Numbered from the stretch's first letter, positions 25,510-34,430 are shown. The stretch is DNA of 64,000 nt from an uncultured bacterium (GCA_902778895.1 CACYZF010000006.1:1-64000); one strand, 5' to 3'. The notes: generated by a model from the sequence alone, not told the origin. Program-made: numbers and translations.

Positions 25510-26697
25510 ATGCATACCGTCATCCTGAAAGAAGGCCGCGAAAAATCGGTCCTGCGGCATCACCCCTGGATCTTTTCCGGCGCGATCCGCGAGGTTGCGG
25601 GCAATCCCGGCTCAGGAGAGACGGTCGAAGTCAGGGGCGCGCGCGGCGAGTTCCTGGCGTACGGAGCATATGCCGCCGAATCGCACATCCCCGTGAAACT
25701 TTGGAATTTCTCGGAGTCCGAGGCGATTGACGAGGCGTTCTTCCGGAAGCGGCTGGCATCGGCGTTTGCGTTGCGCAAAACCGTGTTCCACGGTGATCTG
25801 CCGGACGCGTACCGGCTGGTCTGCGCGGAATCGGACGGTCTGCCCGGATTGATCGCCGACGTTTTCGGCGAATATGCCGTTTGCCAGATCACGGGCGCCG
25901 GGATGGAACGCCACCGCGAGCTGATCGGCAGGCTGCTGCTGGACTACGCGAAGGGCGTGTATGAACGGTCGGACGTCGACAGCCGCACGAAGGACGGCCT
26001 GCCGCCGCGGACCGGACCCCTCGCCGGGGAACCCCTGCCGGACGTGCTGGAATTCACGGAGAACGGCATCCGGTACCGCGCCGACTATCTGGCGGGACAC
26101 AAAACCGGATTCTACCTCGACCAGCGCGACAACCGCCGTCTGGTGTCCGAATGCGCCGCCGGAGCGGAAAGCATGCTGAACTGTTTCTCGTACACAGGCG
26201 GATTCGGTCTGGTCGCGCTGAAGGGCGGCGCGAAGCATGTGCTGAACGTGGATTCCTCGGAACCGGCGCTGGCCTGTGCCCGCGAACTCGCGGCGCTGAA
26301 CGGGTTTTCCCCCGATGCGTTCGAGACGAAGGAGGCGGACGTGTTCCAGTTCCTGCGGAGTTGCCGCGACGCGCGGAAGAGTTTCGACGTGATCGTGCTG
26401 GATCCGCCGAAGTTCGCGGAGACCGTGTCGCAGCGGGAACGCGCCGCACGCGCCTACAAGGACATCAATCTGCTTGCAATCAAGCTCCTCAATCCGGGCG
26501 GACAGCTGTTCACGTTCTCGTGTTCCGGCGCGATCGACGACGACCTTTTCGCAAAAATCGTGGATTCGGCGGCGTCGGACGCGCATCGACCGCTCCGCAC
26601 GGTACGGTGGCTGTCCCAAGGGCCGGACCATCCCGTCCTGACCTCGTTCCCGGAGGGGCGCTATCTCAAAGGCCTTCAGCTTGCCGCTTCCGTCTGA
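25510..26697 (+). CDS. rlmI: Class I rRNA large-subunit methyltransferase, RlmI/RlmK type
   Basis: 395 residues. This family methylates cytosine C5 in 23S rRNA (C1962 for RlmI). An N-terminal PUA domain (RHHPWIFSGAIREVAGNPGS, then GAYAAESHIPVKLW) is followed by the EEHEE-like middle part (GLPGLIADVFGEYAVCQITG) and a Rossmann SAM domain: KTGFYLDQRDNRRLV, MLNCFSYTGGFGLVAL, NVDSSEPAL and the catalytic VLDPPKFAE motif. A ~35-residue insert near residues 155-180 (SDVDSRTKDGLPPRTGPLAG) is longer than usual. The exact target base is inferred. Confidence 0.88.
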   Translation: MHTVILKEGREKSVLRHHPWIFSGAIREVAGNPGSGETVEVRGARGEFLAYGAYAAESHIPVKLWNFSESEAIDEAFFRKRLASAFALRKTVFHGDLPDAYRLVCAESDGLPGLIADVFGEYAVCQITGAGMERHRELIGRLLLDYAKGVYERSDVDSRTKDGLPPRTGPLAGEPLPDVLEFTENGIRYRADYLAGHKTGFYLDQRDNRRLVSECAAGAESMLNCFSYTGGFGLVALKGGAKHVLNVDSSEPALACARELAALNGFSPDAFETKEADVFQFLRSCRDARKSFDVIVLDPPKFAETVSQRERAARAYKDINLLAIKLLNPGGQLFTFSCSGAIDDDLFAKIVDSAASDAHRPLRTVRWLSQGPDHPVLTSFPEGRYLKGLQLAASV

Positions 26698-26713
26698 GCG
26701 GAACTCCGCTCAG
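26694..26713. terminator. Hairpin over two convergent stop codons
   Basis: CTGAGCGG-AACT-CCGCTCAG, a perfect 8 bp stem. It overlaps the stop codons of rlmI (26695-26697) and of the membrane protein on the other strand (26710-26712). There is no T run on either side, so it would protect 3' ends or pause polymerase rather than act as a classic terminator. Confidence 0.5.
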
Positions 26714-27084
26714 CGCCAGTGCCGGATGATATGAACCGCGACCGCGAGCACATCCAGCGCGAGAACGAATACCGACGCCCCCAGCATCAGCCGCAGGATA
26801 CGTTCCTGAAGGGTGAACTTGTCGAAATGCTCCGGCGCGATCTTCCTGATAAAGTCGTCGCGGTCGGCGACCTGTGTTTCCCGGCGTCCGTAACGCTGCC
26901 AAGGAGAGCGGACACCACCCGGTCCGCCGAGCCTGAAAAATGGATAATCCAGTTCACGCGGACGCGGCTCGTCCGTTTTCTTCGCGCTGATGCGGCGGAT
27001 CCGCTTTTTCAGGACTTCGTGCGACATGTCCAGAAACACGAACGCGAGCAGAAAAAGGGCGGAAACGAACAGAAAAAAGAACAT
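26710..27084 (-). CDS. Small two-helix membrane protein, unknown
   Basis: 124 residues from the ATG at 27084. That start is chosen because the promoter -10 (27136-27141) places the transcript start near 27129, downstream of the other candidate ATG at 27144. A membrane helix (MFFFLFVSALFLLAFVFLDM) is followed by a basic stretch (KKRIRRISAKK), a Pro/Gly/Arg-rich linker and a second helix near the end (LMLGASVFVLALDVLAVAVH). No family is recognised and no ribosome-binding site is clear. The codon use resembles its neighbours. Confidence 0.6.
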   Translation of the reverse strand: MFFFLFVSALFLLAFVFLDMSHEVLKKRIRRISAKKTDEPRPRELDYPFFRLGGPGGVRSPWQRYGRRETQVADRDDFIRKIAPEHFDKFTLQERILRLMLGASVFVLALDVLAVAVHIIRHWR

Positions 27085-27135
27085 AGTAAACGATGATTCG
27101 TGCAGATTGAATTCTTTGATGGTTTTGAATTCATA

Positions 27136-27164
27136 ACAATACATCGTGAAAACGCGAAAATCAA
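27136..27164 (-). promoter_or_regulatory. Promoter of the small membrane protein gene
   Basis: TTGATT (27159-27164), 17 bp, TATTGT (27136-27141) on the minus strand. Confidence 0.5.
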
Positions 27165-27214
27165 GCGGGAAACGGGAAAAGTGCATGTTTTGCGCTTTTT
27201 TTTCGGGCGCGGAT

Positions 27215-27242
27215 TTGCATTCGGCGGAATCGGGGATAAATT
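27215..27242 (+). promoter_or_regulatory. Promoter of the DppB-type permease gene
   Basis: TTGCAT (27215-27220), 16 bp, TAAATT (27237-27242), 60 bases before the start codon; divergent from the promoter at 27136. Confidence 0.45.
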
Positions 27243-27301
27243 TGTAGGGTACATTTTATGATTCATCCTGTTATTCTCGTTGAAAGGACGTCCGCCCGCG
27301 C

Positions 27302-28345
27302 ATGAAGGGACAATTTTGGACATATCTGGTCAAACGCCTCGCCCTCGGCATCTTCACGCTCTTCGTGATCCTGCTGGCGAGCTACGCGCTCGTGCGCCTG
27401 GCCCCGGGCGACCCGTCCAAAAGTACGTTCCTCTCCGCCGACGGCGGCGGCAAGAACGCGGCGGGCTCCATGTCGAGCGACAAGACCGATTTGGGGCGCA
27501 ATAAGATCATCGAGGAGAAACTCCACCTCGATAAACCGATCATCGTCGGGTTCGGCCTGTGGATCTGGGAAGCGTTCCACGGCGACCTGGGCGCATCCGT
27601 CGCGGTTGACAAGGGACGGCCCGTGACCGAGCTGGTCCTTGAACGCCTCCCCATTACGATCAAGCTCAATCTTTTTGCGATCCTCGTCACCTACATCCTG
27701 TCCATCCCCATCGGCATCCAGACTGCAGTCCGGCACGACACGGCGTTCGACAAGACCACGACGCTCTTCCTGTTCTTCCTGTACTCCCTTCCGGCGATCT
27801 CCGTGGCGCTGCTGCTTCAGGCGACGCTTTGCGTGGGCGGTCTCGCGCCGATCTTTCCGCTGAAGGGCCTCACGCCCGACATCACGCAGGGGATGAGCTC
27901 GTGGAAGATCATGTGGGTGACGGCGATGCACTACGTCCTCCCCGTCTTCTGCCTCAGCTATGCGTCGTTCGCCGGGATCGCGCGCTTCACGCGGGCTGGC
28001 ATGCTCGACGTGATCCGTCAGGAGTACATCCGCACGGCGCGCGCCAAGGGCCTGCCGGAAAAAGAGGTCATCTACGTTCACGCGTTCCGGAATGCCCTCA
28101 TCATCATGATCACGCTGTTCGCGGGCATCCTGCCCGGGCTGGTGTCCGGCAGCATCCTGATCGAATACATCTTCAACATCCCCGGCATGGGCGCGCTTTC
28201 CATGCTCGCGCTCAGCAGCCGCGACATCCCGCTGATGATGACGCTTTTCGCGTTCAGCGGCTTCCTGACGCTCGCCGGCATCCTGCTGTCTGACATCCTG
28301 TACGTGATCGCCGACCCGAGGATCGGCTTCGAGTCCCGGGTGTAA
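27302..28345 (+). CDS. ABC transporter permease, DppB/OppB family
   Basis: 347 residues. DppB-type permeases form half of the inner-membrane channel for peptides (or nickel or sugars). The N-terminal TM (LVKRLALGIFTLFVILLASY) carries the family start and is followed by VRLAPGDP. The coupling-helix (EAA) motif is clear: QEYIRTARAKGLPEKEVIYVH, then AFRNALIIMI and a C terminus ending in DILYVIADPRI. A ~20-residue insert near residues 48-65 (Gly/Ser/Lys) is extra. The usual partner genes (DppC, ATPases, binding protein) are absent; the next gene is an unrelated membrane protein. A partner elsewhere is needed for function. Confidence 0.9.
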   Translation: MKGQFWTYLVKRLALGIFTLFVILLASYALVRLAPGDPSKSTFLSADGGGKNAAGSMSSDKTDLGRNKIIEEKLHLDKPIIVGFGLWIWEAFHGDLGASVAVDKGRPVTELVLERLPITIKLNLFAILVTYILSIPIGIQTAVRHDTAFDKTTTLFLFFLYSLPAISVALLLQATLCVGGLAPIFPLKGLTPDITQGMSSWKIMWVTAMHYVLPVFCLSYASFAGIARFTRAGMLDVIRQEYIRTARAKGLPEKEVIYVHAFRNALIIMITLFAGILPGLVSGSILIEYIFNIPGMGALSMLALSSRDIPLMMTLFAFSGFLTLAGILLSDILYVIADPRIGFESRV

Positions 28346-28360
28346 ATCAGGAGATCGAAC

Positions 28361-31204
28361 ATGCTTTTTTCCCGGATTCATACTTCCCATGAAAGAATTA
28401 AAAGGTGGGTAGGGGAAGTCCATGAAAAAGCAATGAATGAACAATATCTGTTCTGTTCGAAGCCTTCCGTCATGTCGAATGCGGTGGAGCTGATATTGTG
28501 CGGCCTTTCCGTTCTTGCGTTTCTGTTGTTCAGCTTTTTCTTCGCGCGGGAAACAGCCTATTGTGTTCCGACCTACCATGTGGACGGCGCGTTTCAAACG
28601 GCGAGCGGGTTGTTCCGGCTGCAGGCCGGAGAGATGCCCGGGAGGGATTTCTATCCGTATTTGGGCATCCTTCCCGTTTTCGTGCTGTATCCTGTTTTCC
28701 TGCTGGCGGGAGGAAACGTCACAGCTTCCGTTTTCGCAGCTCATTTCATCGTCCTTCTTTGCTGCATGTCTTCCTTCGGGATCATTCATTTCTTTCTCTC
28801 CAGAAAAAGAAACCTTCTTTATTCCCTGAGCTGCGGATCCGTTCTGACGATCATCTTTTATTATGTCTATGCGAACGTTCCGTCCGTTCATTCGTTTCTG
28901 AATACGCAGGCTGTGCTGGTGCCGGGAAATTCTCTCCGGCCGATCCGGCAATTTGCTCCGTATCTTTGTATTCTGATCGCATATCTGCTGTATCGGAAGA
29001 TCGATGCGGTTCCCGCCTTCATTCTCTGCTTCGGGGCGCTTTGGATCGGTTTGTTTTCCCTCTGGTCGAACGATTATGCTTTGGGGACGGTTTTCTTTAC
29101 GCTTTCGGGCAGTTCCATCTGGCTTCTGACCTCGGAAAGACCGAAGCGCGGCAGACTTTGTTTCTGTTTGATTGTTTTATGCCTCGCGGGCATCGTCGTC
29201 TTCTATGAGCTGGCGACCCAGGGTAACGCCAAATCCCTGTTCCTTTACAATTTCAGGGATGTGGCAACGGATCAGTATTGGTATTTCGAGCCTCTGAACG
29301 AAGAGTTCAGAGTCTATTCCCTTTCTTCTTTCTGGAATATGCTGGTATTCTCCGCGTCCGATTTGATCCTGCCGTTCATCGCAGTATTGATCCTTGCCGT
29401 CGATATTGTGCTTACCAAATCTTTTGAAAAAATCTGTCTGCTTCTGGTCGGCTGTCTTCTTTTCCTTGGAGGATTGACCGCTTCGGTTGGCGGACATATC
29501 GCGGATTATTTCCGGTTTTTCTTCTTCTGGGGATTGGGCGTCGTCATCTTTTACGTGTTTTCCTTGTCCTCTTATTTGAAGTACGAAAGAGCAAGGAAAT
29601 TTGCTTCGCTTGCCATTATCTTTCTGGTTACATCCTGGGGATGCGCGGCAATGATGATCGATTGCCATAAACGCGCAAATGAGCTGAAGAATAGCAACGA
29701 CTATTTTTACGAGGCGTCTTTAGGCGGTTATCTGCCTGCCTCCTGGAAACCTTTCCTTGTCTTTCTGGACGAAAACAGAAACAAGTCTTTTCTTGAAGAG
29801 TATTGGGGGATCGCATCCGCCTATCTGCATCGAAACAGCGATTGGAAAGTCGATTCCGTGATCCACGCGTTTAACAAAACGCGGGAAGATTCATCGCATA
29901 AAATACTGGACAAGGATTTTATCATAACCTCCTCAAGTGCGATGGATTGGACCATCTGGAGCATTTCCCAGAATTATTGGTTCTACAAGGAAGTTTTTCA
30001 CAATTACGATTTTTGCTTTTCCGTTTCCGATACTGTTTTCGTCTGGAAAAAACGTGAAATGCCCCGTGTTTTCCAGGATGCGGAAAACTGTCACCTGATC
30101 GATTCGAAGAGTTTTCAAATAGATGCTCCGGGGTTGTATGAAATCCATCTGGAATACGATTATACCCCCCGTTTTCACTCTCTGCTGGTTTTGGACTCTC
30201 CTCTTGATCTGCCTCATTTTGTCAGTTTTCCGCCTTATCAAAAGAGTTTTGATTTCCTGGTGTCATGTTATGAAACAAAGGTTTTCTCTTTGCAGAACTT
30301 CTGCACACCTGCGCACTTTTCCGTTAAAGCGGTGGAAGCCAGAAAGGTGCGCGACGATATTGAATCGATCTATGATTTGTGGCGGTTCTTTTATCTTACT
30401 GACGACAAATGGGAACGTGGGTATTACAGAGAATCGGGCGGTTTTATGGTCAGGAATACGAAAGAAAACAGCAGGCGTTATGCAGTCGGTGCATTCGTTC
30501 GATCGCCGGATGAATCCCTGCGGCAGATAACGCAGGTATGGGAATTCCCGGACTATCTCTCTGTCTTTACGAAAGGCGATTCCTTTGTCGCGTCCGTTTT
30601 CCCTCATCAATTGGAGGTGATTCAAGACAGCGATACAGATGAATACTGGAACGCGTTTTATTTTTCCGATGAGACGTGGGATCGGGGGTATTACAGAGGA
30701 TCAGGCGGTTTTCTGGTCAAGAAAACGAAAGAAAACACCGAACGTTACGTCGTCGGTGCGTTTGTCCGACTGCCGGATGGAACCCTGCGGCAGATAACGC
30801 ACGTATGGGATTTCACGCTTTATCTCTATATTTTTACGACAGGCGGTTCCTTTGTCGCGCCCGTTTTTCCGCATCAGCTGGAAGTGGTTCAGAATCAGGA
30901 AAATGATGCGGATGAAGATTGGAGCGCATTTTATCTGACTGACGAAAATTGGGAAAAGGGCTATTTCAGAAATTCCGGCGGATTCTTTGTCAAGAGTACG
31001 AAAGAAAATGCCGGGCGTTATGTCATCGGCGCCTTTGTTCAGTTGCCGGATGGATCCCGGCGGCAGATCACGCAGATATGGGGCTCTGCGCAATACCTCA
31101 ATGTCCTTACGGAAGGCGATTCCTTTGTTGCTCCCGTTTTCCCGCATCAGCTGGATGTGATACCCAAAGATGTTCAGGAAAACAAGGGCATTTCCGAGCA
31201 ATAA
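28361..31204 (+). CDS. Large polytopic membrane protein (GT-C-like) with three tandem C-terminal repeats
   Basis: 947 residues; the ATG at 28361 has AGGAG seven bases before it, though an ATG at 28433 would also suit, since residues 1-24 look like an unrelated lead. About ten membrane segments span residues ~45-430. The first loop, HVDGAFQTASGLFRLQAGEM followed by GRDFYPYLG, resembles the acidic loop of GT-C glycosyltransferases, so transfer of a lipid-linked sugar is a possible role. Residues ~440-670 form a soluble domain. Residues 674-945 are three ~90-residue repeats. Base composition is visibly AT-richer than the neighbours (runs such as TTTTATTTTTCC), which suggests transfer. It sits where a dppC would be expected. 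Confidence 0.75.
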   Translation: MLFSRIHTSHERIKRWVGEVHEKAMNEQYLFCSKPSVMSNAVELILCGLSVLAFLLFSFFFARETAYCVPTYHVDGAFQTASGLFRLQAGEMPGRDFYPYLGILPVFVLYPVFLLAGGNVTASVFAAHFIVLLCCMSSFGIIHFFLSRKRNLLYSLSCGSVLTIIFYYVYANVPSVHSFLNTQAVLVPGNSLRPIRQFAPYLCILIAYLLYRKIDAVPAFILCFGALWIGLFSLWSNDYALGTVFFTLSGSSIWLLTSERPKRGRLCFCLIVLCLAGIVVFYELATQGNAKSLFLYNFRDVATDQYWYFEPLNEEFRVYSLSSFWNMLVFSASDLILPFIAVLILAVDIVLTKSFEKICLLLVGCLLFLGGLTASVGGHIADYFRFFFFWGLGVVIFYVFSLSSYLKYERARKFASLAIIFLVTSWGCAAMMIDCHKRANELKNSNDYFYEASLGGYLPASWKPFLVFLDENRNKSFLEEYWGIASAYLHRNSDWKVDSVIHAFNKTREDSSHKILDKDFIITSSSAMDWTIWSISQNYWFYKEVFHNYDFCFSVSDTVFVWKKREMPRVFQDAENCHLIDSKSFQIDAPGLYEIHLEYDYTPRFHSLLVLDSPLDLPHFVSFPPYQKSFDFLVSCYETKVFSLQNFCTPAHFSVKAVEARKVRDDIESIYDLWRFFYLTDDKWERGYYRESGGFMVRNTKENSRRYAVGAFVRSPDESLRQITQVWEFPDYLSVFTKGDSFVASVFPHQLEVIQDSDTDEYWNAFYFSDETWDRGYYRGSGGFLVKKTKENTERYVVGAFVRLPDGTLRQITHVWDFTLYLYIFTTGGSFVAPVFPHQLEVVQNQENDADEDWSAFYLTDENWEKGYFRNSGGFFVKSTKENAGRYVIGAFVQLPDGSRRQITQIWGSAQYLNVLTEGDSFVAPVFPHQLDVIPKDVQENKGISEQ
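30380..31180 (+). repeat. Three tandem ~270 bp coding repeats
   Basis: Units start at Trp674 (30380), Trp763 (30647) and Trp854 (30920). Each reads W-x2-FY(L/F)(T/S)D(D/E)xW(E/D)(R/K)GY(Y/F)R, then SGGF, VxxTKEN, RYxxGAFV, PD, RQITxxW, G(D/G)SFVAxVFPHQLxV. Spacing is 89-91 residues. DNA identity is lower than protein identity, so the duplication is not very recent. Confidence 0.9.
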
Positions 31205-31270
31205 GAGCGGGAACTGTTTTCCGATTGGGGAAAGGGGAAGGGAAAAGGAAAACTGATTGCGGCCGAGCGT

Positions 31271-32236
31271 TCAGTTCGAACGCATCTGGTCCGCGACGTC
31301 GGAGATGATGCGGTCGAGGGGGAGTTCGGCCTTCCAGCCGCAGATGCGTCCGATCTTCGTGCAGTCCGGAGCGCGGTGGAGCATGTCCTCGAATCCCGGT
31401 TCGTATGCCTTGTCGTAGGAGACGACCTCGATCTTCGACTTGCTGTGAAGCTGTTCGATGATGGTCTCCGCGAGCTGGCGGATCGTGATGCGGTTCGTGC
31501 TGCCGATGTTCAGAATCTGGCCGAACGACGCCTCGCAGTCGGGGAGAAGCCGGAGCGCGCGGACCGTGTCCGCCACATGGCAGAAACAGCGGGTCTGTTC
31601 GCCCGTGCCGAAGACGCGGAGCGGCTTGCCCTGAAGCGCGGCGGAAACGAAACGGGGGATGACCATGCCGTATCGTCCGGTCTGGCGCGGACCGACGGTG
31701 TTGAAGAAACGCGTGACGGTGCCGGGGAGGTTTTTCGAACGGTGGTAGGCCATGAGCAGGAACTCGTCGATGAGCTTGCTGCAGGCGTAGCTCCAGCGGG
31801 AATGCGTGGACGGGCCGATGATGAGGTCGTCGGTCTCGTGGAACGGCACGGAGGCGGATTTGCCGTAGACTTCGCTGGTGGACGCGACGAAAACGCGGCG
31901 TCCGCCGAGCTTGTCGGCGAGCTTCAGGATGCGGCTGGTGCCGGAGACGTTGGTCTCGATCGTGCGGATCGGATCGTGGACGACCAGCTCGACGCCGACC
32001 GCCGCGGCCAGATGGTAGACGATGTCGGCCTTTTCGACGAGGCCGGGGAGCGCGCGGGACGAGATCACGTTGCCCTTCACGAACTCAATGCGTTCCTGGT
32101 GCGGGAGGTGTTTGAGGTTGTCGAGCGAGCCGGTGGAAAGATCGTCGATGATGGAGACGCGGTGGCCGTCCTTCAGCCAGGATTCGGCGAGATGGGAACC
32201 GATGAATCCGGCTCCGCCCGTGATGAGGATGTTCAT
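31271..32236 (-). CDS. NAD-dependent sugar-nucleotide epimerase/dehydratase
   Basis: 321 residues from the ATG at 32236, which overlaps the pssA stop by four bases. Extended SDR fold: MNILITGGAGFIGSHLAESW (NAD binding), IIDDLSTGS, YHLAAAVGVELVVHDP, VFVASTSEVYG, and the active-site YACSK (Tyr-x3-Lys) after SRWS. RFFNTVGPRQTGRYGMVIPR is typical of UDP-glucose 4-epimerase and UDP-xylose synthase relatives. The substrate cannot be fixed from motifs. It makes a sugar nucleotide for envelope glycans; its place after phospholipid genes fits only loosely. Confidence 0.9.
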   Translation of the reverse strand: MNILITGGAGFIGSHLAESWLKDGHRVSIIDDLSTGSLDNLKHLPHQERIEFVKGNVISSRALPGLVEKADIVYHLAAAVGVELVVHDPIRTIETNVSGTSRILKLADKLGGRRVFVASTSEVYGKSASVPFHETDDLIIGPSTHSRWSYACSKLIDEFLLMAYHRSKNLPGTVTRFFNTVGPRQTGRYGMVIPRFVSAALQGKPLRVFGTGEQTRCFCHVADTVRALRLLPDCEASFGQILNIGSTNRITIRQLAETIIEQLHSKSKIEVVSYDKAYEPGFEDMLHRAPDCTKIGRICGWKAELPLDRIISDVADQMRSN

Positions 32237-33132
32237 GGCTTGCTGTCTCCGTCTTCGTTCGCGTCCTCGTTCTGTTCCGGTACGAGCGGGTGCGTATGCT
32301 TCACGAATCCCATCTTCAGCGCGAAATACGCGATCAGTCCCCAGACGACGTAGATGTTCACGAGGAGGAAGGGGAAGAGGAACGGGTTCACGAGAAAGGA
32401 TGAGATGAGCCATGCGAGGAGCAGCAGGGCGATGACCAGGAGACGTTCCTTGTGGTAGCGTGCGGAGGCCAGGTATTTGCCGAAGTGCAGGTACGGAACC
32501 TGGCTGACCATCAGGAATCCGAGGATCGTGGCGTAGATCGGCAGATAGCGGAAGTATTCGCGGAGAGTGTTGCTGCCTTTTTCCGTGGCGGCGAAAAGGA
32601 TGATCGTGCAGAGCGCGGCGGCCGCGCCGGGGGAGGGCAGTCCGGTGAAGATGTCGCTGCTTTTCTTCTCGTACATCGCGTGGACGTTGTACGTAGCGAG
32701 ACGAAGCGCGGCGCATCCGAGGTAGATGCCGCAGAGCATGCAGATCGGGACGAATTCGCCGGCGCGTTCGATGTGGCGCATGTTGTGCGCCATGACAGCG
32801 ACGAGGGTGGCGGGCGCGACGCCGAACGTGGTCATGTCGGCGAGGGAGTCCATCTGGATGCCGTGCAAGCTGGAGGCGTGCAGGAGGCGCGCCGTGAAGC
32901 CGTCGAACATGTCGAAGACCATCGCGAAGAGGATGAGCCCGGCGCTCCAGGCGAAAATCGTGGCCATGGCGTGCTGGTCGTCGACATGCTTGTACGCCTG
33001 AAGCGTTACGAGGATGGCTGCGTATCCGCAGAGGGAATTGCAGAGCGTGAGGCTGTTCGGGACGAACTGAAGCCACTGCTGCAGTTTCCGCGAGGGCGGC
33101 GCAGGATGTTCCTGTTCGTTTCCGGTATTCAT
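32233..33132 (-). CDS. pssA: CDP-diacylglycerol--serine O-phosphatidyltransferase
   Basis: 299 residues from the ATG at 33132 (one-base overlap with the psd stop, TAATG). The enzyme makes phosphatidylserine at the inner membrane. The CDP-alcohol phosphatidyltransferase motif is complete: DMFDGFTAR, then an eight-residue gap, G-x3-D-x3-D (HGIQMDSLAD). Eight or so membrane segments follow, ending in a polar acidic tail (EQNEDANEDGDSKP). PssA type II lacks the HKD motif, and none is seen. Its product is the substrate of Psd, coded just upstream. Confidence 0.95.
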   Translation of the reverse strand: MNTGNEQEHPAPPSRKLQQWLQFVPNSLTLCNSLCGYAAILVTLQAYKHVDDQHAMATIFAWSAGLILFAMVFDMFDGFTARLLHASSLHGIQMDSLADMTTFGVAPATLVAVMAHNMRHIERAGEFVPICMLCGIYLGCAALRLATYNVHAMYEKKSSDIFTGLPSPGAAAALCTIILFAATEKGSNTLREYFRYLPIYATILGFLMVSQVPYLHFGKYLASARYHKERLLVIALLLLAWLISSFLVNPFLFPFLLVNIYVVWGLIAYFALKMGFVKHTHPLVPEQNEDANEDGDSKP

Positions 33133-33899
33133 TACAGGTCCTTTGCGGCGGCCTCTTCGGCCAGCGCGTGAAGTTTTGCCTTCGCCTCGGGGCGGACGAA
33201 CGCGAGGATGGAGGAACCGGCGCGGACGGCTTCGCCCACGTTCACGGCCACGTCGATGCCCATTCCGGCGGGAATGTAGAGTTCCGTGCGGGACCCGAAC
33301 TTGATCATACCGTATTTTTGGCCACGCGTGTAGGTTTCGCCGGGATTGACCGGGCAGACGATGCGTCGGGCGATCGCGCCGGAGACCTGACGGACGGCGA
33401 TGGGGAACGTTTCGCCCTCGAACGGGCAGGTTCCGCCGATGAGCATGGATTCGTTGACTTTTCCGGCATCGGGATCGCGGGCGTCGAGATATTTGCCCGG
33501 CTTGTAGAACTTGAACTCGACCTTCATGTCCCACGGCGCGCGGTTGAGGTGCACGTTGAACACGGAGAGGAAGATGCCGATGCGGAGAATGTCCTTGTCG
33601 TGGAAGAGGCGGCGGAGGTCGTCGCACTCGAGCGTCTCGGACTTGATGAGCTCCACATCCTTGATCACGCCGTCGGCGGGCGACACGATGGCGGAAGGAT
33701 CGGCCGCGATCCTGCGCGGCGGGTCGCGGAAGAACGCGCAGGCTGCGAAGCATGCGAGCGCGGCGAAGGCGGTGATCGCTCCGGCGACGCCGGGCGGCAG
33801 GACCTTGAGAAACACGGTTGCGGCGCAGAGCACGAAAACGACGAGGAAAGCGGCGAGCGCTATCCCCCATTCTTTTTTTCCGTATTTTGTGAGAATCAT
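33132..33899 (-). CDS. psd: Phosphatidylserine decarboxylase
   Basis: 255 residues. Psd converts phosphatidylserine to phosphatidylethanolamine. Two N-terminal membrane helices (residues ~12-55) precede the catalytic part: IVSPADGVIKDVE, IFLSVFNVHLNRAP, and the self-cleavage site G202-S203 in MIKFGSRTELYIP, where Ser becomes the pyruvoyl group. It is the short bacterial form (PSD-A type). psd and pssA overlap by one base and so are made together. Confidence 0.96.
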   Translation of the reverse strand: MILTKYGKKEWGIALAAFLVVFVLCAATVFLKVLPPGVAGAITAFAALACFAACAFFRDPPRRIAADPSAIVSPADGVIKDVELIKSETLECDDLRRLFHDKDILRIGIFLSVFNVHLNRAPWDMKVEFKFYKPGKYLDARDPDAGKVNESMLIGGTCPFEGETFPIAVRQVSGAIARRIVCPVNPGETYTRGQKYGMIKFGSRTELYIPAGMGIDVAVNVGEAVRAGSSILAFVRPEAKAKLHALAEEAAAKDL

Positions 33900-33917
33900 G
33901 ACATGCCTTCCGTTGAA

Positions 33918-34430
33918 TCAGATGGGTTGAGGTTGTTTGACGATGCCGCTGCCCGCGCGCAGGACGAGGTTGCCGTGGCAATAGGCGAGCGCGAGCGCGT
34001 CGGTGGCATCGTCCGGTATCTGCGAGATGTCAAGTCCGCCGAGGTTCGCCATGATCGCGGCGACCTGGCTTTTGTCCGCTTCGCCGAGGCCGGTCGCGGC
34101 GCGTTTGGCGCTCTTCGGAGAGTACTCGAACGCCGGAACGGAGCATTCGGCGAGGGCGGTGATGACCGCGCCGCGGGCGAGGCTCAGGATCATGGCGGTC
34201 CTGACGTTCCGGGAGACGAACGCCGATTCGATGGCGGCGGCCTCGGGCTTGAACGAAGAAACAAGTTCGCGAATGCCTCCGGCGAGACGCCTGAGACATT
34301 CGCTGTGGGGCAGGGAAGGCGCGTTGCGGATCAGGCCGCAGTCCAGAATCTGGATGGAACCGCCGGTCCGCATGTCGATCACGCCGTATCCGGTTTTCCG
34401 GATGGCAGTGTCTATGCCGATGATGATCAT
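33918..34430 (-). CDS. ruvC: Crossover junction endodeoxyribonuclease RuvC
   Basis: 170 residues. RuvC cuts Holliday junctions as a dimer. The four acidic residues are seen: Asp in IGIDTAIRKTGYGVID, Glu in AAIESAFVSRNVRTA, and two Asp in DDATDALALAYCH. KSAKRAATGLGEADKSQV is the DNA-binding part. It sits between yebC (36 bases upstream) and psd (18 bases downstream). ruvA is at 17365 and ruvB is outside the window, so the three ruv genes are split. Confidence 0.95.
   Translation of the reverse strand: MIIIGIDTAIRKTGYGVIDMRTGGSIQILDCGLIRNAPSLPHSECLRRLAGGIRELVSSFKPEAAAIESAFVSRNVRTAMILSLARGAVITALAECSVPAFEYSPKSAKRAATGLGEADKSQVAAIMANLGGLDISQIPDDATDALALAYCHGNLVLRAGSGIVKQPQPI

Noticed and set aside
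27263..28951. A 562-codon minus-strand frame opposite the DppB permease
   Set aside because: The plus strand encodes a full permease with the EAA loop; the antisense frame is charged low-complexity sequence running across two unrelated genes.
27402..28951. Possible dppC remnant inside the 28.4 kb gene
   Set aside because: No stretch of the 947-residue protein shows the DppC EAA loop or N-terminal signature, so a fusion or pseudogene was not supported.
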